A stretch of 64,000 nucleotides of DNA from Paracyclopina nana (taxonomy: Eukaryota; Arthropoda; Copepoda; Cyclopoida; Cyclopettidae): assembly GCA_019096065.1 (NCBI GenBank), contig JAGUCH010000003.1, positions 3,472,001-3,536,000 of the forward strand. Direction: 5' to 3'. The stretch's first letter is position 1. Every line of letters begins with the position of its first letter. The notes under the pieces were generated by a model. The model ran no database searches. It was not told the origin of the DNA and was given only the letters and a program-made list of their open reading frames with translations. Both the position numbers and the translations under genes were made by a program. Below are positions 12,366 to 22,463 of this stretch, one piece after another.

Positions 12366-12515
12366 AATAACATATTGCCCCCTGGAACACAGTGGGCATG
12401 CATGACGACAACTTTTATCCCATTTCCCAAGAGACCCTTAGGGGGTATAACAATGCACAAAAAATGGGTTGATAAAAGTTGCCTCATGTGGCCACCAGGG
12501 GGTCCAAAGTTTTAC
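12366..12515. repeat. Imperfect hairpin with G/C-tract arms
   Basis: The left arm, CCCCCTGG...CAACTTTTATCCCATTT (12376-12427), is complementary to the right arm, AAATGGGTTGATAAAAGTTG...CCAGGGGG (about 12461-12511). The loop contains the run CCCTTAGGGGG. The hairpin lies between the permuted repeat copies and is probably part of the same element. An overlapping 113-codon frame has no recognisable features. Confidence 0.55.
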
Positions 12516-12622
12516 TACATAAGAATTTCTCCAAACTTTGGGGGCGTGTATCTCCCCTCCCAGGGGTCTGAGGGCAAAACCCTTTGGTACAGTGAGTATC
12601 TAGGGGTAGCCCCTCAAGATGG

Positions 12623-12936
12623 TCCATAAGATTTTTGAAAAGCTGTCGGAGCCACTAGACTCCTTCTGCACTGCTATGGGATTCTCACTCTTAAGGCGTT
12701 CTCATTCTGAATCAATTTTGAAGCAAATTGGCCCTAATCAAGATCCTAATGAATTTTTTCAAGCTGCAATGAGTTGTTTGCCAATGATGATGATGAGATG
12801 GTTATCTAAGAGGAAGAAGATGCTTTCAATGCTGGCATTGAGCTGGAATCATTTGAGAGTACATTCTTGTAAAGCCAAAATAAGAGCTGCTTCAGAGAAG
12901 GAAGATACCAGGTTTAGGAATATTTTTGAAGTCTTC
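12623..12936 (+). repeat. Permuted repeat copy 2 (possible transposase relic)
   Basis: Block A (about 12623-12694) and block B (about 12752-12936) match copy 1 at 11424-11674 in opposite orientation and swapped order. Immediately downstream, around 12965-13047, a plus frame reads LPTSISLAEQPSESVNSVFS before a stop. This is loosely reminiscent of the C-terminal dimerisation motif of hAT transposases (typically ...ATSAPSERVFS...), but the match is weak. The TTTATT at 13069, which serves the minus-strand P450 as AATAAA, lies just beyond this repeat. Confidence 0.5.
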
Positions 12937-13068
12937 ATTCATCTTGCAACTGTAATGAGACATGGGACAAAAGTGTTCATACGTTGCCAACGTCTATCTC
13001 TCTAGCAGAACAGCCCTCCGAAAGCGTTAATTCAGTCTTCTCGTGATGTTGCAAGTGCTTTTACTCAG

Positions 13069-13074
13069 TTTATT
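13069..13074 (-). terminator. Polyadenylation signal of the P450 gene
   Basis: TTTATT on the plus strand is AATAAA on the minus strand, 14 bases past the P450 stop codon. It lies at the edge of the repeat-derived sequence. Confidence 0.55.
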
Positions 13075-13087
13075 TCATAATTGAAAT

Positions 13088-14712
13088 TCAACGATCTAAG
13101 AAAGTAAACCTGAGAGGTCCGTCCGGTTTTGATATGGTCTCGATTTTCATTTTCAAGTCTCCATGATGCCATTCAACTTTAAAGTGTTGAATAATTTTTG
13201 CCAACAAAATGCTGACTTCTTGCTCTGCAAACCGTTTCCCTACACACATCCTTGGTCCATGTCCAAAAGGCAAAACAAGGAATGGGTGCATGGGGTTCTT
13301 ATTCAGTCTCAGCCATCTCTCAGGCATAAATTCCTTGGGGTTGTCAACAAATCTTTCAGACATGCTCATGATGTAATGACAGGGTATGTACACCGTATTT
13401 CCTGGCAATTGGTAGCCATCCAGCTCTAGAGGCTCTTTTAGTATCCTTGCCATTAGAGGAGCTGGAGGATTGGTCCTAAGAGCCTCCTTAACAGTGGCCC
13501 TCAAATATGGCATTCGCTCCAGGGCTTTCATGTGCAATTTTGAATCCTTGCTGGGAAGTTCCTTCTTGACTTCAGCATGCAACTTCTCTTGCACCTCTGG
13601 ATGCTTAGCAAGTTGGTACATGGCAAAAGCAGCCAAGTGCGATGATGTGTCTATGCCTGAAAAAACAAACACAATTTTAGCTAAACTGTAAAACAAAGAT
13701 GCACAAATTAGTATAAGTATCACCTGCAAACATCATGTCCAAAGCCATGACAGTTGCAGTTGCTTCATCACAGCCTCTTTCAGTAAACAACTCAAGCAAG
13801 GTGGGATCTCCTCCTTTTTGGTCACTGCTTCTAAGTTTGATGTCGTTCAATGCTTGATTGATGTAGCCAGAACACAAATCCCTAAAAGTGTTGTAGGCAT
13901 CAGTAAATTTTTGCAACCTTGGACTGGGGAAAAATCTCCAGAACTGAAATCTATTGTCCAGGTACATGGAATTGATGAAAATATCAGATACACCCCTGAT
14001 GATTTGCATTTGATGGCTATCATGAGGCAAGTTGGGCTCCAGACATCCTAGTCTAGCATTGAGAGCTAGGCATGTCACTGATTCCAAGGCCCATTTATAC
14101 AAATCCTCAAGGAAATCTGGGCCCATTTCACTCTTCCCATCTCTTGCATCCATGATTTTCTTGCTGATGAACTCTTCAGCGATAGATTCCAAATCTGGGG
14201 TGTATCTAAGGGTAGATTTGGGCCTAAGCATGGGCTGCTGCACTTTGGACCTGAAGCTGTACCATTGATCCCCTTCTGATGTCAAGAGTCCCATTGCTCC
14301 CTGGTTGGTGAGTGGGTCCTTTGACCTCACATGCCTCAGTGCATCAAAACCAGGCCTCAATGGTTTACTTCCAGATGCCCTATTTTACAAAAATGAAGTG
14401 TCTCGTGAAACTACCAAAAATTCCACTATTAAACCTGTAAATCTTTTCTGCTAGGTCAGGCCTGAATAGGAACAGAGTTGTAGGCCTTGTGGGAATTTCA
14501 AATTTGATAATGTCTCCATAGATTTTCCATTGGTAATCCAGAATTTCCAATATTCTTGATGGGTCAGGCCCAGTTTCAGGTGATGTGAATCCAAACACGT
14601 TGCCAAAAAAAGGGTACACTGGAGGCCCAGGAATTTCAGTAACTGATTTCAGCCTTTTTGGTTTGACAGCTGTACTCAATAATCGTATGTTTTTTGAGCT
14701 GTGGATCCCCAT
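13088..14712 (-). CDS. Cytochrome P450, mitochondrial clan
   Basis: A haem-thiolate monooxygenase. Exons are 14712-14435, 14379-13724 and 13656-13088, with introns of 55 and 67 bp. They sum to 1503 nt, giving 500 residues. The N-terminus lacks a strong ER anchor and is basic with Ser/Leu (SSKNIRLLSTAVKPKRLK), followed by a PGPP hinge. This is typical of mitochondrial-clan P450s. The I-helix motif AGIDTSS is near residue 312, ExxR (EALR) near 369, PERW near 423, and the haem loop FGHGPRMCVGKRF has its Cys near 449. Arthropod members of this clan act in ecdysteroid synthesis (CYP302, 314, 315) or detoxification and cuticle (CYP12, 49, 301). I cannot assign a subfamily by eye. Electron transfer would be through adrenodoxin in the mitochondrion. 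The gene is intact, with all catalytic signatures present. Confidence 0.93.
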
Positions 14713-14907
14713 GTTGTTGCGTAAGTTTACACTAAGATATCTCTCAAGGTCATGAACAATAATGCACTAAGGCAGGATTTCAAAGCGTATGATCTAAGCT
14801 CTGATTCAAATTATGGCGGCAATGTGCAATAGGCACTTTTTGTGATTATTGTAAGAATACCAGTAAATTAAAACAACACATTTGAAATAACAAATAACCT
14901 TTTTACT

Positions 14908-15795
14908 TTAATCAGTTTTAGCTGTGTCCTCAACTTTGACCTTTTTGGCCTCACTTGGGCCACAGTCACTATCTTCTTTTTTAGCAACTTGCTCATAATT
15001 AGCTATTGTGTCTTTGGCCTCTTTGAGCTGCTGTTGCAAGAAGTAAATTGTGCTCTGCATTCCTTCCACATCTTCATCCAGCTCCTGCACAAAATCGTCC
15101 ATTTCCACCTGGTTCTTTTTCATCTCTTCACAGAGAGCTTTTTGCATTGCCAATTCACCTTCCAACTTGGCCAATCGTCCTGAGGATATCATTTTGCCCA
15201 GATCTTCATTTTCCTGCAACAGCTGCCTACACTTGGCCATCAGCCGTTTCCCAGTTACAGAGTCTGGAGTGAACTTCCATGCACTTAATTCTTCTTGAGT
15301 CTCCAGCATTTTCTTCTTGGCAGCTTCCAGCTCTTTTTTCAGATTCTGAATGACAATGTTCACTGCGGGGTCTAAAAGAGCAGTTTTCAGGCTTGACAGG
15401 GGCGGAGCTTGAGCAGCTTTCAGCTCAGCAATTTGATTAGAAAGTTCTTGCAGTTCTTGCTCTTTCATTGCCAATCTACATACCAATAAATGCTCGCGCC
15501 TACTTGCATCATTCACTTTCTGAAATAGGAAAAAAATCAGAGCTACTCCAAGAGAAAAAGTTATAAAACTTACTTTATCATCTCTGGACTCTAATTCTAC
15601 CAGTTTGGCCTCAAGATGGTTGATGTAGCGCTCTTGCTCTCGCCACAAAGTCAAATCGCACTCGTCACCCTTCAAAATCACTCGTTTGGGTACGGGATCT
15701 TCAGGTTCAGTGTCATGGAGGCTCTGCTTTTCAAGCGTCATCTCGGTGTCAGTGTGGCCTAGCCTCTCCTCAACGGACACTCTTTCCTCCGTCAT
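14908..15795 (-). CDS. WTAP: WTAP / female-lethal(2)d, m6A writer subunit
   Basis: A regulatory subunit of the nuclear METTL3-METTL14 mRNA N6-methyladenosine writer, also involved in splicing control in insects. Exons are 15795-15574 and 15519-14908, giving a predicted 277 residues. The protein is almost entirely coiled coil. It carries family-diagnostic stretches including ARRE-like SRREHLLVCRLAMKEQE, LSAWKFTPDSVTGKRLMAKC and DEDVEGMQSTIYFLQQQLKE. It ends in a short acidic/basic tail (KKVKVED) and lacks the long low-complexity tail of vertebrate WTAP. The single intron (15520-15573, 54 nt) is a multiple of three with no stop, so a retained form would encode a hydrophobic insert in the middle of the coiled coil. 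The GTAAGT donor and TTTCAG acceptor argue that it is spliced out. The gene is divergent from translin, with about 440 bp between the two starts. Confidence 0.95.
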   Translation of the reverse strand: MTEERVSVEERLGHTDTEMTLEKQSLHDTEPEDPVPKRVILKGDECDLTLWREQERYINHLEAKLVELESRDDKVSFITFSLGVALIFFLFQKVNDASRREHLLVCRLAMKEQELQELSNQIAELKAAQAPPLSSLKTALLDPAVNIVIQNLKKELEAAKKKMLETQEELSAWKFTPDSVTGKRLMAKCRQLLQENEDLGKMISSGRLAKLEGELAMQKALCEEMKKNQVEMDDFVQELDEDVEGMQSTIYFLQQQLKEAKDTIANYEQVAKKEDSDCGPSEAKKVKVEDTAKTD

Positions 15796-16233
15796 TTTGA
15801 CAAATTTTCAACCGATTTATTACTTATTAGTTCAGCAAGCTTAATGCGGGCTGCGGGTCAGCTGTCGCTAAAAAATCTTTGTTGAAATAGAGTTACCAGG
15901 TTTTTTTAACTCTACATAGCTGGAAAATAATCGAGAAAAAGTAGTTGAGAGCATTTGAAAAGAAAGAAAAGTGGCGCTGCTATGCTCATAACAAATACAT
16001 AAAGCTGTGTTCATGATGCGAAATTTAGCGTAGCTTAAGCAGCCCAATAACTTTGTGCTCTTTTGCATTTTGGCGATTTGCATAAGCGCCCTCAAAGTCT
16101 GGTAACGCTCTTCGAGTCTCCCGGCTGCGTCAGTTACAGCTAGTGCACACGCCGCCAGAAAATCAAAAAGTAAATAAAACAAAAAATTTTCTTCAACTAA
16201 AAGAACACTCACCAGAAATTGTCGATATCAATC
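15796..16233. promoter_or_regulatory. Shared divergent promoter region, WTAP / translin
   Basis: The 438 bases between the divergent starts of WTAP (minus) and translin (plus) contain no credible gene. A bidirectional promoter is inferred from the arrangement. No TATA box is obvious close to either start. A 114-codon minus frame at 15868-16212 has no recognisable features and was not called. Confidence 0.4.
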
Positions 16234-16938
16234 ATGGATAATGAGGAAAAGCTATCCGAGTCTTTGGCCGGAATCTTCAAGGAGTTTACAGAGTTTTCTC
16301 AGGCTGATCAAGAAATCCGCGACCAGATCAAGCTCAAGGTGCGCGAGCTGGAGCAAGCTAATCGAGAGGCAGTGTTGATTCTCGCCAAGATTCACCATCA
16401 TGAAGGCCTGTCGGGCATTGAAGACCTTCTCAAGAGCGTTGACATTCACTTGGACACGAAGATCAAGGAGAGGATTGATGCGTTGGCATCCGTGATTCCC
16501 AGCGGCCAGTTTTTCCGCTTCCACAATCACTTCAGTTTCAGTATTCAAAAGTTGGTCTTTGTTGCCACTCTGGTGCATTACATGCGCAACGACAAGCTGT
16601 TGTTCTTGGCACCCACAGCGCAGAGGCTGAACATGACGACTGAGCAAGGAGGCGACAAGCTCTACCTGGACCTTGAGGACTACTTGTCAGGTGTCATCCA
16701 GCTGAGCAACGAATTGTCCCGGTTCACGGTCAACTGTGTGACCAATGGAAACCTCCAGAGGCCAGTCAAGATATTAGCTTTTCTGCAGGAGGTCTTGGAA
16801 GGCTTTCGCTTGCTGAACCTCAAGAATGACAACTTGCGCAAGAAGTTTGACTCCATCAAGTATGACCTCAAGAAAGTTGAAGAGGTCGTCTATGACCTCT
16901 CCATTCGTGGCCTCATCAAGGTTGACAAGGCTGAGTGA
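16234..16938 (+). CDS. TSN: Translin
   Basis: A single-exon gene of 234 residues (human translin is 228). The first in-frame ATG is at 16234; an upstream TTG extension is not used. Translin forms octamers and, with TRAX, the C3PO endoribonuclease, which removes the siRNA passenger strand and processes tRNA fragments. It also binds single-stranded DNA and RNA. Family-typical stretches include REAVLILAKIHHHEG, FRFHNHFSFSIQKLVFVATL, YLDLEDYLSGVIQLSNELSR and the C-terminal LNLKNDNLRKKFDSIKYDLKK, all in the expected order. There are no frameshifts, and the start is close to the WTAP start on the other strand. Confidence 0.96.
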   Translation: MDNEEKLSESLAGIFKEFTEFSQADQEIRDQIKLKVRELEQANREAVLILAKIHHHEGLSGIEDLLKSVDIHLDTKIKERIDALASVIPSGQFFRFHNHFSFSIQKLVFVATLVHYMRNDKLLFLAPTAQRLNMTTEQGGDKLYLDLEDYLSGVIQLSNELSRFTVNCVTNGNLQRPVKILAFLQEVLEGFRLLNLKNDNLRKKFDSIKYDLKKVEEVVYDLSIRGLIKVDKAE

Positions 16939-17111
16939 AGAAAGACGCGTCAAAACCTTTTTATTCTGTGATATTTGAAATTAGTGTTTTGATAATGCAG
17001 AGCAGAATAACGCCACGCAAGTATTGGTTTATTACATTGGGGACTTAATCTTGAGGCAAACAGCATCAATGTCCCCAAAAGAGCTTTTAATCGGGATATT
17101 TTGAAAAACCT

Positions 17112-20100
17112 CTAGCACTCATAGGCTTCGCACATATAGTAGTTGAACCTTCGGTCGCTGCAACGAAAAAAGACGACGTTTCAACGGGTGACATTTTGTT
17201 GGGAGATAAAATCTTACATTCCATATTCAGGTATTGCGTATATTCCATTGATGTAGAATTTGTTGGGGTTTGTGTAGACCATATCGTTCAACGGGTATCC
17301 CAGCAGCCCAGTATAAAAGCATCCCCTTATGCAAGTATATGGATATGAGCAACAATACATCTTGTATCGCCTGTCCTCATAGAAGTCATCATGGTAGCTT
17401 TGCAACCCGGTTAAAAATCCACCGTTAGAGCACTGCAAAAGTAGTTTTTTTACTGTGGACAAGCAAAACATTCAGGAAACACTTAAGTTTACAATTAGCT
17501 ATATTAGTTTAGAAAAGGCCCTTATTAAATAATTAATATAAAAATTGACAGCGTAAATTGTTATATGGCACCTACGAAAAAGCAAGAGTTTTACTTGGAA
17601 TATCAAATTTTCGGTGTTCTTTAACACAATCTGCCCATTCGCTTTTTTCACTGTAAGAGATTGCCTATTCTACTTTTTAAAAAGAATGGTTATTGCATTT
17701 CCTATATTATCTAGTTTTTTGTATCAAACGCCCCATTACTGGGAAAATCATCATTGTTAGCATGAATTGACTCCCATTGCACTTTTCATGACAAATATGG
17801 TGAACTTTTTGAGCGCTTAAAAGTGCACTAATAAGAACACACTACTCCCTTTTACGTTTTCATAGCAGAGTTTTAAAAGGGCTTACATAAGTCCATGGAA
17901 GGATCCCGTCCATGCTATTGAGATAATCTGTCCAGTAGCAATTTGCTCTCTGCCTGCGAAGATTAACCACGCCACATTTGACGAAATATTCCCTATCATT
18001 GCTACCTCTGTTGAAACGGCTCTAAAAAATAACTAGAAACTAAGCTTGAGTATCAGAAAACTAAAACGTGTCGTACAGCCGAGTAGTATATGGACTCCAA
18101 GGCTGACGGGCATGTGTAGTCCATCGGGTTGTCCAAAGTGTTGATTTGCACTGAAAGATACGGAATTTCTATGAGTAGCCAACATAACAGACATTGTTAG
18201 AGGATCTGTGTACCAGATGGGCAGGCTGGTGGTTTTGGGTCACATGGAGCAAGTTGATAATTGCCGCCTGGTGCACATGTTCCTCCGTATTTTGATGGTG
18301 GGATTTCACAAGCTCTCCACCTTGACCTGGTGGCATAGTTGTTGGTATCACATGTAAAGTCACACGTGGACCATGTGCCCCATGTTTCCCACTTGGACTC
18401 TGCAAAGTTGACTTTTTTATAGGTTGGAAATTGGAGAAGCGAAATATATGCACCGTAATTCCCGTGAGTTTTTAGGCTGGTTGTAGAAGTAATGTTCCCA
18501 TACACGTTGTTTGGGTTTCCCAAGTAGCAAGTTGGTGACAAGTAAGCAAATATTTGACAGGCCTTGTCGTGGTAAAGGCACATAAATCGGCAAAGGTCAA
18601 TCGTTTCCGCTTGCAATGTCGTGAACATGCGCTGGGACCAATCAGCACCACCCAAAAATTGTCCAGTTACAAAGAAATTGGGAGCGTTTTCAACATATCC
18701 TAGATAATTTAAACCGGCTAATTTGTAGGACTTCTTGCGATGCATAGCAATTTTCTTACTTTTGCGGAGAAAGATCTCGGTGGTTGATCCCGACTGGACA
18801 GGAACAAGGCTAGCAGAGCTGCCAAATGCTCCAAGATAACATTCAAGCGAATTCTCATCAAAATAGTAGAGTTTGTAGGGTGCGGAGGCCAAAATAGCTA
18901 TACTCGCGCATATCTCCTGATTGGCAACATTCGCTATAATTTCGGTAACTTTTTTCGGCCAGATGTCATCTGCCGACTCGACTGAATAAAAGTTTGCCTG
19001 AGCATTTGCGACTGCTGATGGGTCGATGAAGGTTCTCAGGTTTCCATCATTGCCAAATTGAGAGAGAGCAGAGCCACTATTAAAGGAACCTAATTGGCAA
19101 ATCAGACTGGCTGGTTTGAAAGTGCTGTAGTGACAGTTGGTGTCAATGACACACATGACCTTGCACATGTCCTCATTGAGAGCATTGGGTATTTCGTTCA
19201 CCGAATATTCGTGATACCAATAGGAGCTTTCCACAAGCACAAACCCCTCATGCACATAACTTGCCAAAGTCTCTGAAAAATAATCCAGCTAAATTCGAAT
19301 TTGTTTTCTATGAGCATTCGGCATAGTTGAAAAACTAATTCCTTAGCATTCCTTACGTACCTCTATTTAGGTATACATCTGCCGCAGATGAACTCGGCTC
19401 TACGAGCGAGTTTGACTGGTTGAATGAGCCAAGGTAGCAAGAGGTGCCGAAATAAGCATAAAAATGGCAGGGGGTGTTTGTATCCAAGTAACAATTTCCA
19501 CCACACTCAATTACTGTTGAGAGTGGTTCCTTAATTGAGTAAATATATTTGTTCCATTTGGAGATGGGCACAGCTGGTCGCAAATTCGTGATCTCAGCCA
19601 GTTTCAGTTCCATTTGACCTTAATCAAGTCCTTGAATCGAAGATCCACTCATACTTTGAAAAATTACCTTTTTTAGCGTACATAGTTAAATTGTCAGTCA
19701 TTGTTGGCTCAGGCCCATCTCCAGATGTTGCTGACAATTGGCCCGCATAGCAACTCCTGGATAATTGGTCATACACATAAAAATCACAATTAGACTTCAT
19801 CACGTTGATGCAATCATTTGAGCAGTCCAGCTCTGATGCGGGCTCCAGTACAATCCGTGATGAAGTAATTTTGGTATGCCAATAACTCAAGCCAGTCACA
19901 TCATACTGGAGAAACAGCAGCTTGTTTTGCTCCTCAAGTTTTGCTTTGAAAGTTGGAGGCAATTTGGGCCTGAAGCAGCAAGAAATATATACCTAATACC
20001 TAAATTGATGTACATGTTGCTCTCAGTTTGCGGCCCTTCAATGAGATTTAAAGTGACATTCACATCAGCCAAAAAACATGATGCGCTCGCAGCATAATAA

Positions 20101-20318
20101 AAGCCACTGCAAGCAGACTTGCTAGTGCACATTGCAGTGCATTCAATCAGTGATTTAGGAGCGCCTGCAACTTGGAAAATGTGATTGGGCCAAATTGATG
20201 AAGGGAATGCCATTTTCTTGTACAAATAATTAGTGGAGAGGCCTAATGCCACATTCACTAGCAAAAAGCAGCCTATGAGCATGTTGTCTTCTCCGATGTC
20301 CTTAGTACGTACTAACAT
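17112..20318 (-). CDS. Secreted PAN/apple-like, TSP1 and dermatopontin protein
   Basis: Eight exons fit one frame: 20318-20000, 19943-19668, 19618-19361, 19272-18214, 18150-18077, 18021-17887, 17432-17218 and 17157-17112 (2382 nt, 793 residues). The signal peptide is best read from Met at 20282 (MLIGCFLLVNVALGLS). The N-terminal part has about five PAN/apple-like modules of 80-100 residues, each with cysteines in C-x3-C and C-x(4-5)-FY patterns. Phase-1 introns separate most of them. A thrombospondin type-1 repeat follows (WGTWSTCDFTCDTN, with RSRWRAC). The C-terminus is a dermatopontin domain: DYTCP, then SNDREYFVKC, EDRRYKMYCC and IDRRFNYYMCEAYEC, carrying the D-R-x(4)-C repeats of that family. 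Role: extracellular matrix adhesion or humoral recognition (inferred). The first intron's acceptor (19944) and a possible 42-nt intron near 18759-18718 are uncertain. Confidence 0.8.
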
Positions 20319-20961
20319 GAAGGGCTCTTGGCAAATGCGTTTTTCATGAAAAATTCACGTCCACTCATTCATGGCTATGCCTTAAACCTGAATCCATGGT
20401 GGACAAACAATTATCAGACAGCCCGAAAATTGTTTTGTTTCAAAGAGGCTTTGTGTTGCATTGCGGGATCATTTATTTTAAATGTGATTTCCCCTGATTT
20501 TCCTCCAAACGACAATATTGTTTCAAGAGTACGGCACATTTTTCGGAAAATCAATGATAAATTGGTCATGAAATGAATGTACTGATAACAACAACCTACA
20601 CACGAAATGCTTTAGTTTCAGTGGCTTCAATTATTCCTGAGAGAGTTTTTCATGCTATGATGAGTGAAAAAAGCTCAATTAGAATTAAAATTAGGTCTGA
20701 TTGCTCAATAAACCGCATTTTTAGCCTAACTTGCATGCAAGTGATTAACCATCAAAGTAGTTTTGGAAGGTGTTCGAAAAATTATTTATACAATTAAATT
20801 TTTTCTTGAGAGCCCTGAAAGAACTAAGCGATACATACGTAGCTAAGCTGTAATTTCGGCTCTGATGAGTGAGACTAGACAACATCGTGTTGCTTGTAGT
20901 GCAATACTATAATTTCAACAATTTTCCTTTTAATGATACAAAGTTTGGGAAGATTTGATAA
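20319..20961. other. Gene-free gap between two minus-strand genes
   Basis: AT-rich sequence with only short frames (up to 82 codons) that have no recognisable features. It probably contains the promoter of the dermatopontin-like gene and the 3' region of the YHYH gene. Confidence 0.5.
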
Positions 20962-21878
20962 TTATGCTCGGCTGTTGGGAGTGAAGCCATAAATGGTGGC
21001 CACAGATCCTTTCATGCACGGTGGAACAAAAGGCCAATTGTTAGAGATATAGTAGGCTGTTTCTCCGTCTTTGGTGTACATATTGCAATCATCCAACTGG
21101 CATCCATCTTGACCAAACACATAGTCATAGTCGCCTTCACGCTCAGGATTGTCAGTATTGGCAAAGTAGCAAGACTGCAGCTCAACTCCATCCACTGCGC
21201 ACCTTCCATACAACTTACCACCATCCAGCATGTACCCAATGTGTTCGCATGCAGTTGGATCATTTGCACTTGAATACAAAGTTGGCACCTAGGATTCAAA
21301 TCGAGACTAATTTCAAAGACTTTATCGGAAATCCCCTGCTTCTTACAGCATGGTAATGATATTGCATTGCTTGATTGCTGTGTCCATTGCTAGGATCCAG
21401 AGTGTCGCCCTCTTGAGACCAGGCAGTATAAGCATTATCACCGTCTTCAGATCGATGGTCAAAAGTGACTGCTCCACTCATGACAAATCCATCAGAACCC
21501 ATCATCCTGGTATTGCTTCCGGAGTCAGACCAAGTCCTTGGAAGCTTTGCATACTGCCACCTTTCGCCTGCAAGTTAAAATGTCAGAAATGACCAAACTA
21601 CATAATATCCTCACTAGCCTCTTACATCTGACATTAGGGTTGGGATTCTCTTGGCCATATTCAGCATCATGGCTTGGTACTCCTGAGATGATTACGTATC
21701 GGTACCGCTTGTACGTGTACTCTTCGTAGTAACTTCTAGCATCATCTCCACAGTAACTTGTCAGAGTCGTCACGCCGTCGGTGGGCTCATTTTCGGCAAT
21801 CTCTGGCCCGAAAGGCTTGACATAATCGACTGCAAAAGCAGATCCCAATAGGCTCAAGATAGTCAGAGCTGCTCTCAT
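20962..21878 (-). CDS. Secreted YHYH-domain protein
   Basis: Three exons (21878-21626, 21567-21347, 21288-20962) give 801 nt and 266 residues. The N-terminus MRAALTILSLLGSAFA is a signal peptide. The central part ends exon 2 with the motif QAMQYHYHA, and exon 3 holds CEHIGYMLDGGKLYGRC, CQLDDCNMY and PFVPPCMKG. This is the layout of the YHYH domain family, in which the His-rich motif is followed by a Gly-rich segment and conserved cysteines. The biochemical function of the family is not established; the histidines suggest metal binding (inference). Proteins of this type occur in bacteria, algae and marine invertebrates, so its origin in this lineage would be worth tracing. Codon use and intron style look native. 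Confidence 0.78.
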
Positions 21879-22463
21879 CTTCAGAGGTTTGTAAGTGAAT
21901 GAAAAGAAGGCAAAATTAGAGCTTGCATTTTATACTTGCTCACAGTTGGTGAAAATAGCTCTCAAGTGTTCTTTCTGCTTTTCTCGTAATTATTAATGCA
22001 TTACCGTTACTGTTATTATCATAATTATGGCACTGCAGTTAATAAAAACACTCAACCGAAAATGCATAAAGGTGCGCAAGAATCGGCCTCGAGAATATGA
22101 CACAAATGAATGTTGCACATATGCGAATTAAGCACATACTTTCTGAGTTGTACAGCTTTTTGAGACAGATCTTATCATCCAAGGCGTATTTCTTTTTAAT
22201 TGCCAAAATGATCCTCCCATCTTAATGAGTTTATAAAAAAAGTAGCAGGTTTTGGTTGCACCTGTTAAACAGATCTTCGTCAGATTATGTTTCAAAGCAA
22301 ACCAGGCTTTCGAGCGGAGCGAAATACAATGTCTGAATTGTTGCAGTAATTAGGTGGTATATTTCTAAAGCGCACTCAGAAGTTGGTAATAATTGGTTGT
22401 GTAGTTGAAGCAAAATGGACGCACTAGTCCATACGATTTTAGTTCAAGAAACGTACTTTTTTC
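21879..22463. other. Intergenic, upstream of the YHYH gene and downstream of TMEM131
   Basis: No credible coding sequence or RNA. The GC-poor sequence just upstream of 21878 probably carries the YHYH promoter: a TATA-like TATAAAATGC reads on the minus strand at about 21936-21927. The TMEM131 3' UTR is expected just below 22464. Confidence 0.4.

Noticed and set aside
12288-12629. A 113-codon plus frame in the repeat region
   Set aside because: It runs through the hairpin at 12366-12515 and shows no domain, leader or splice partner.
15868-16212. A 114-codon minus frame between WTAP and translin
   Set aside because: No recognisable motif, sits in a divergent promoter gap, and has no splice partner.
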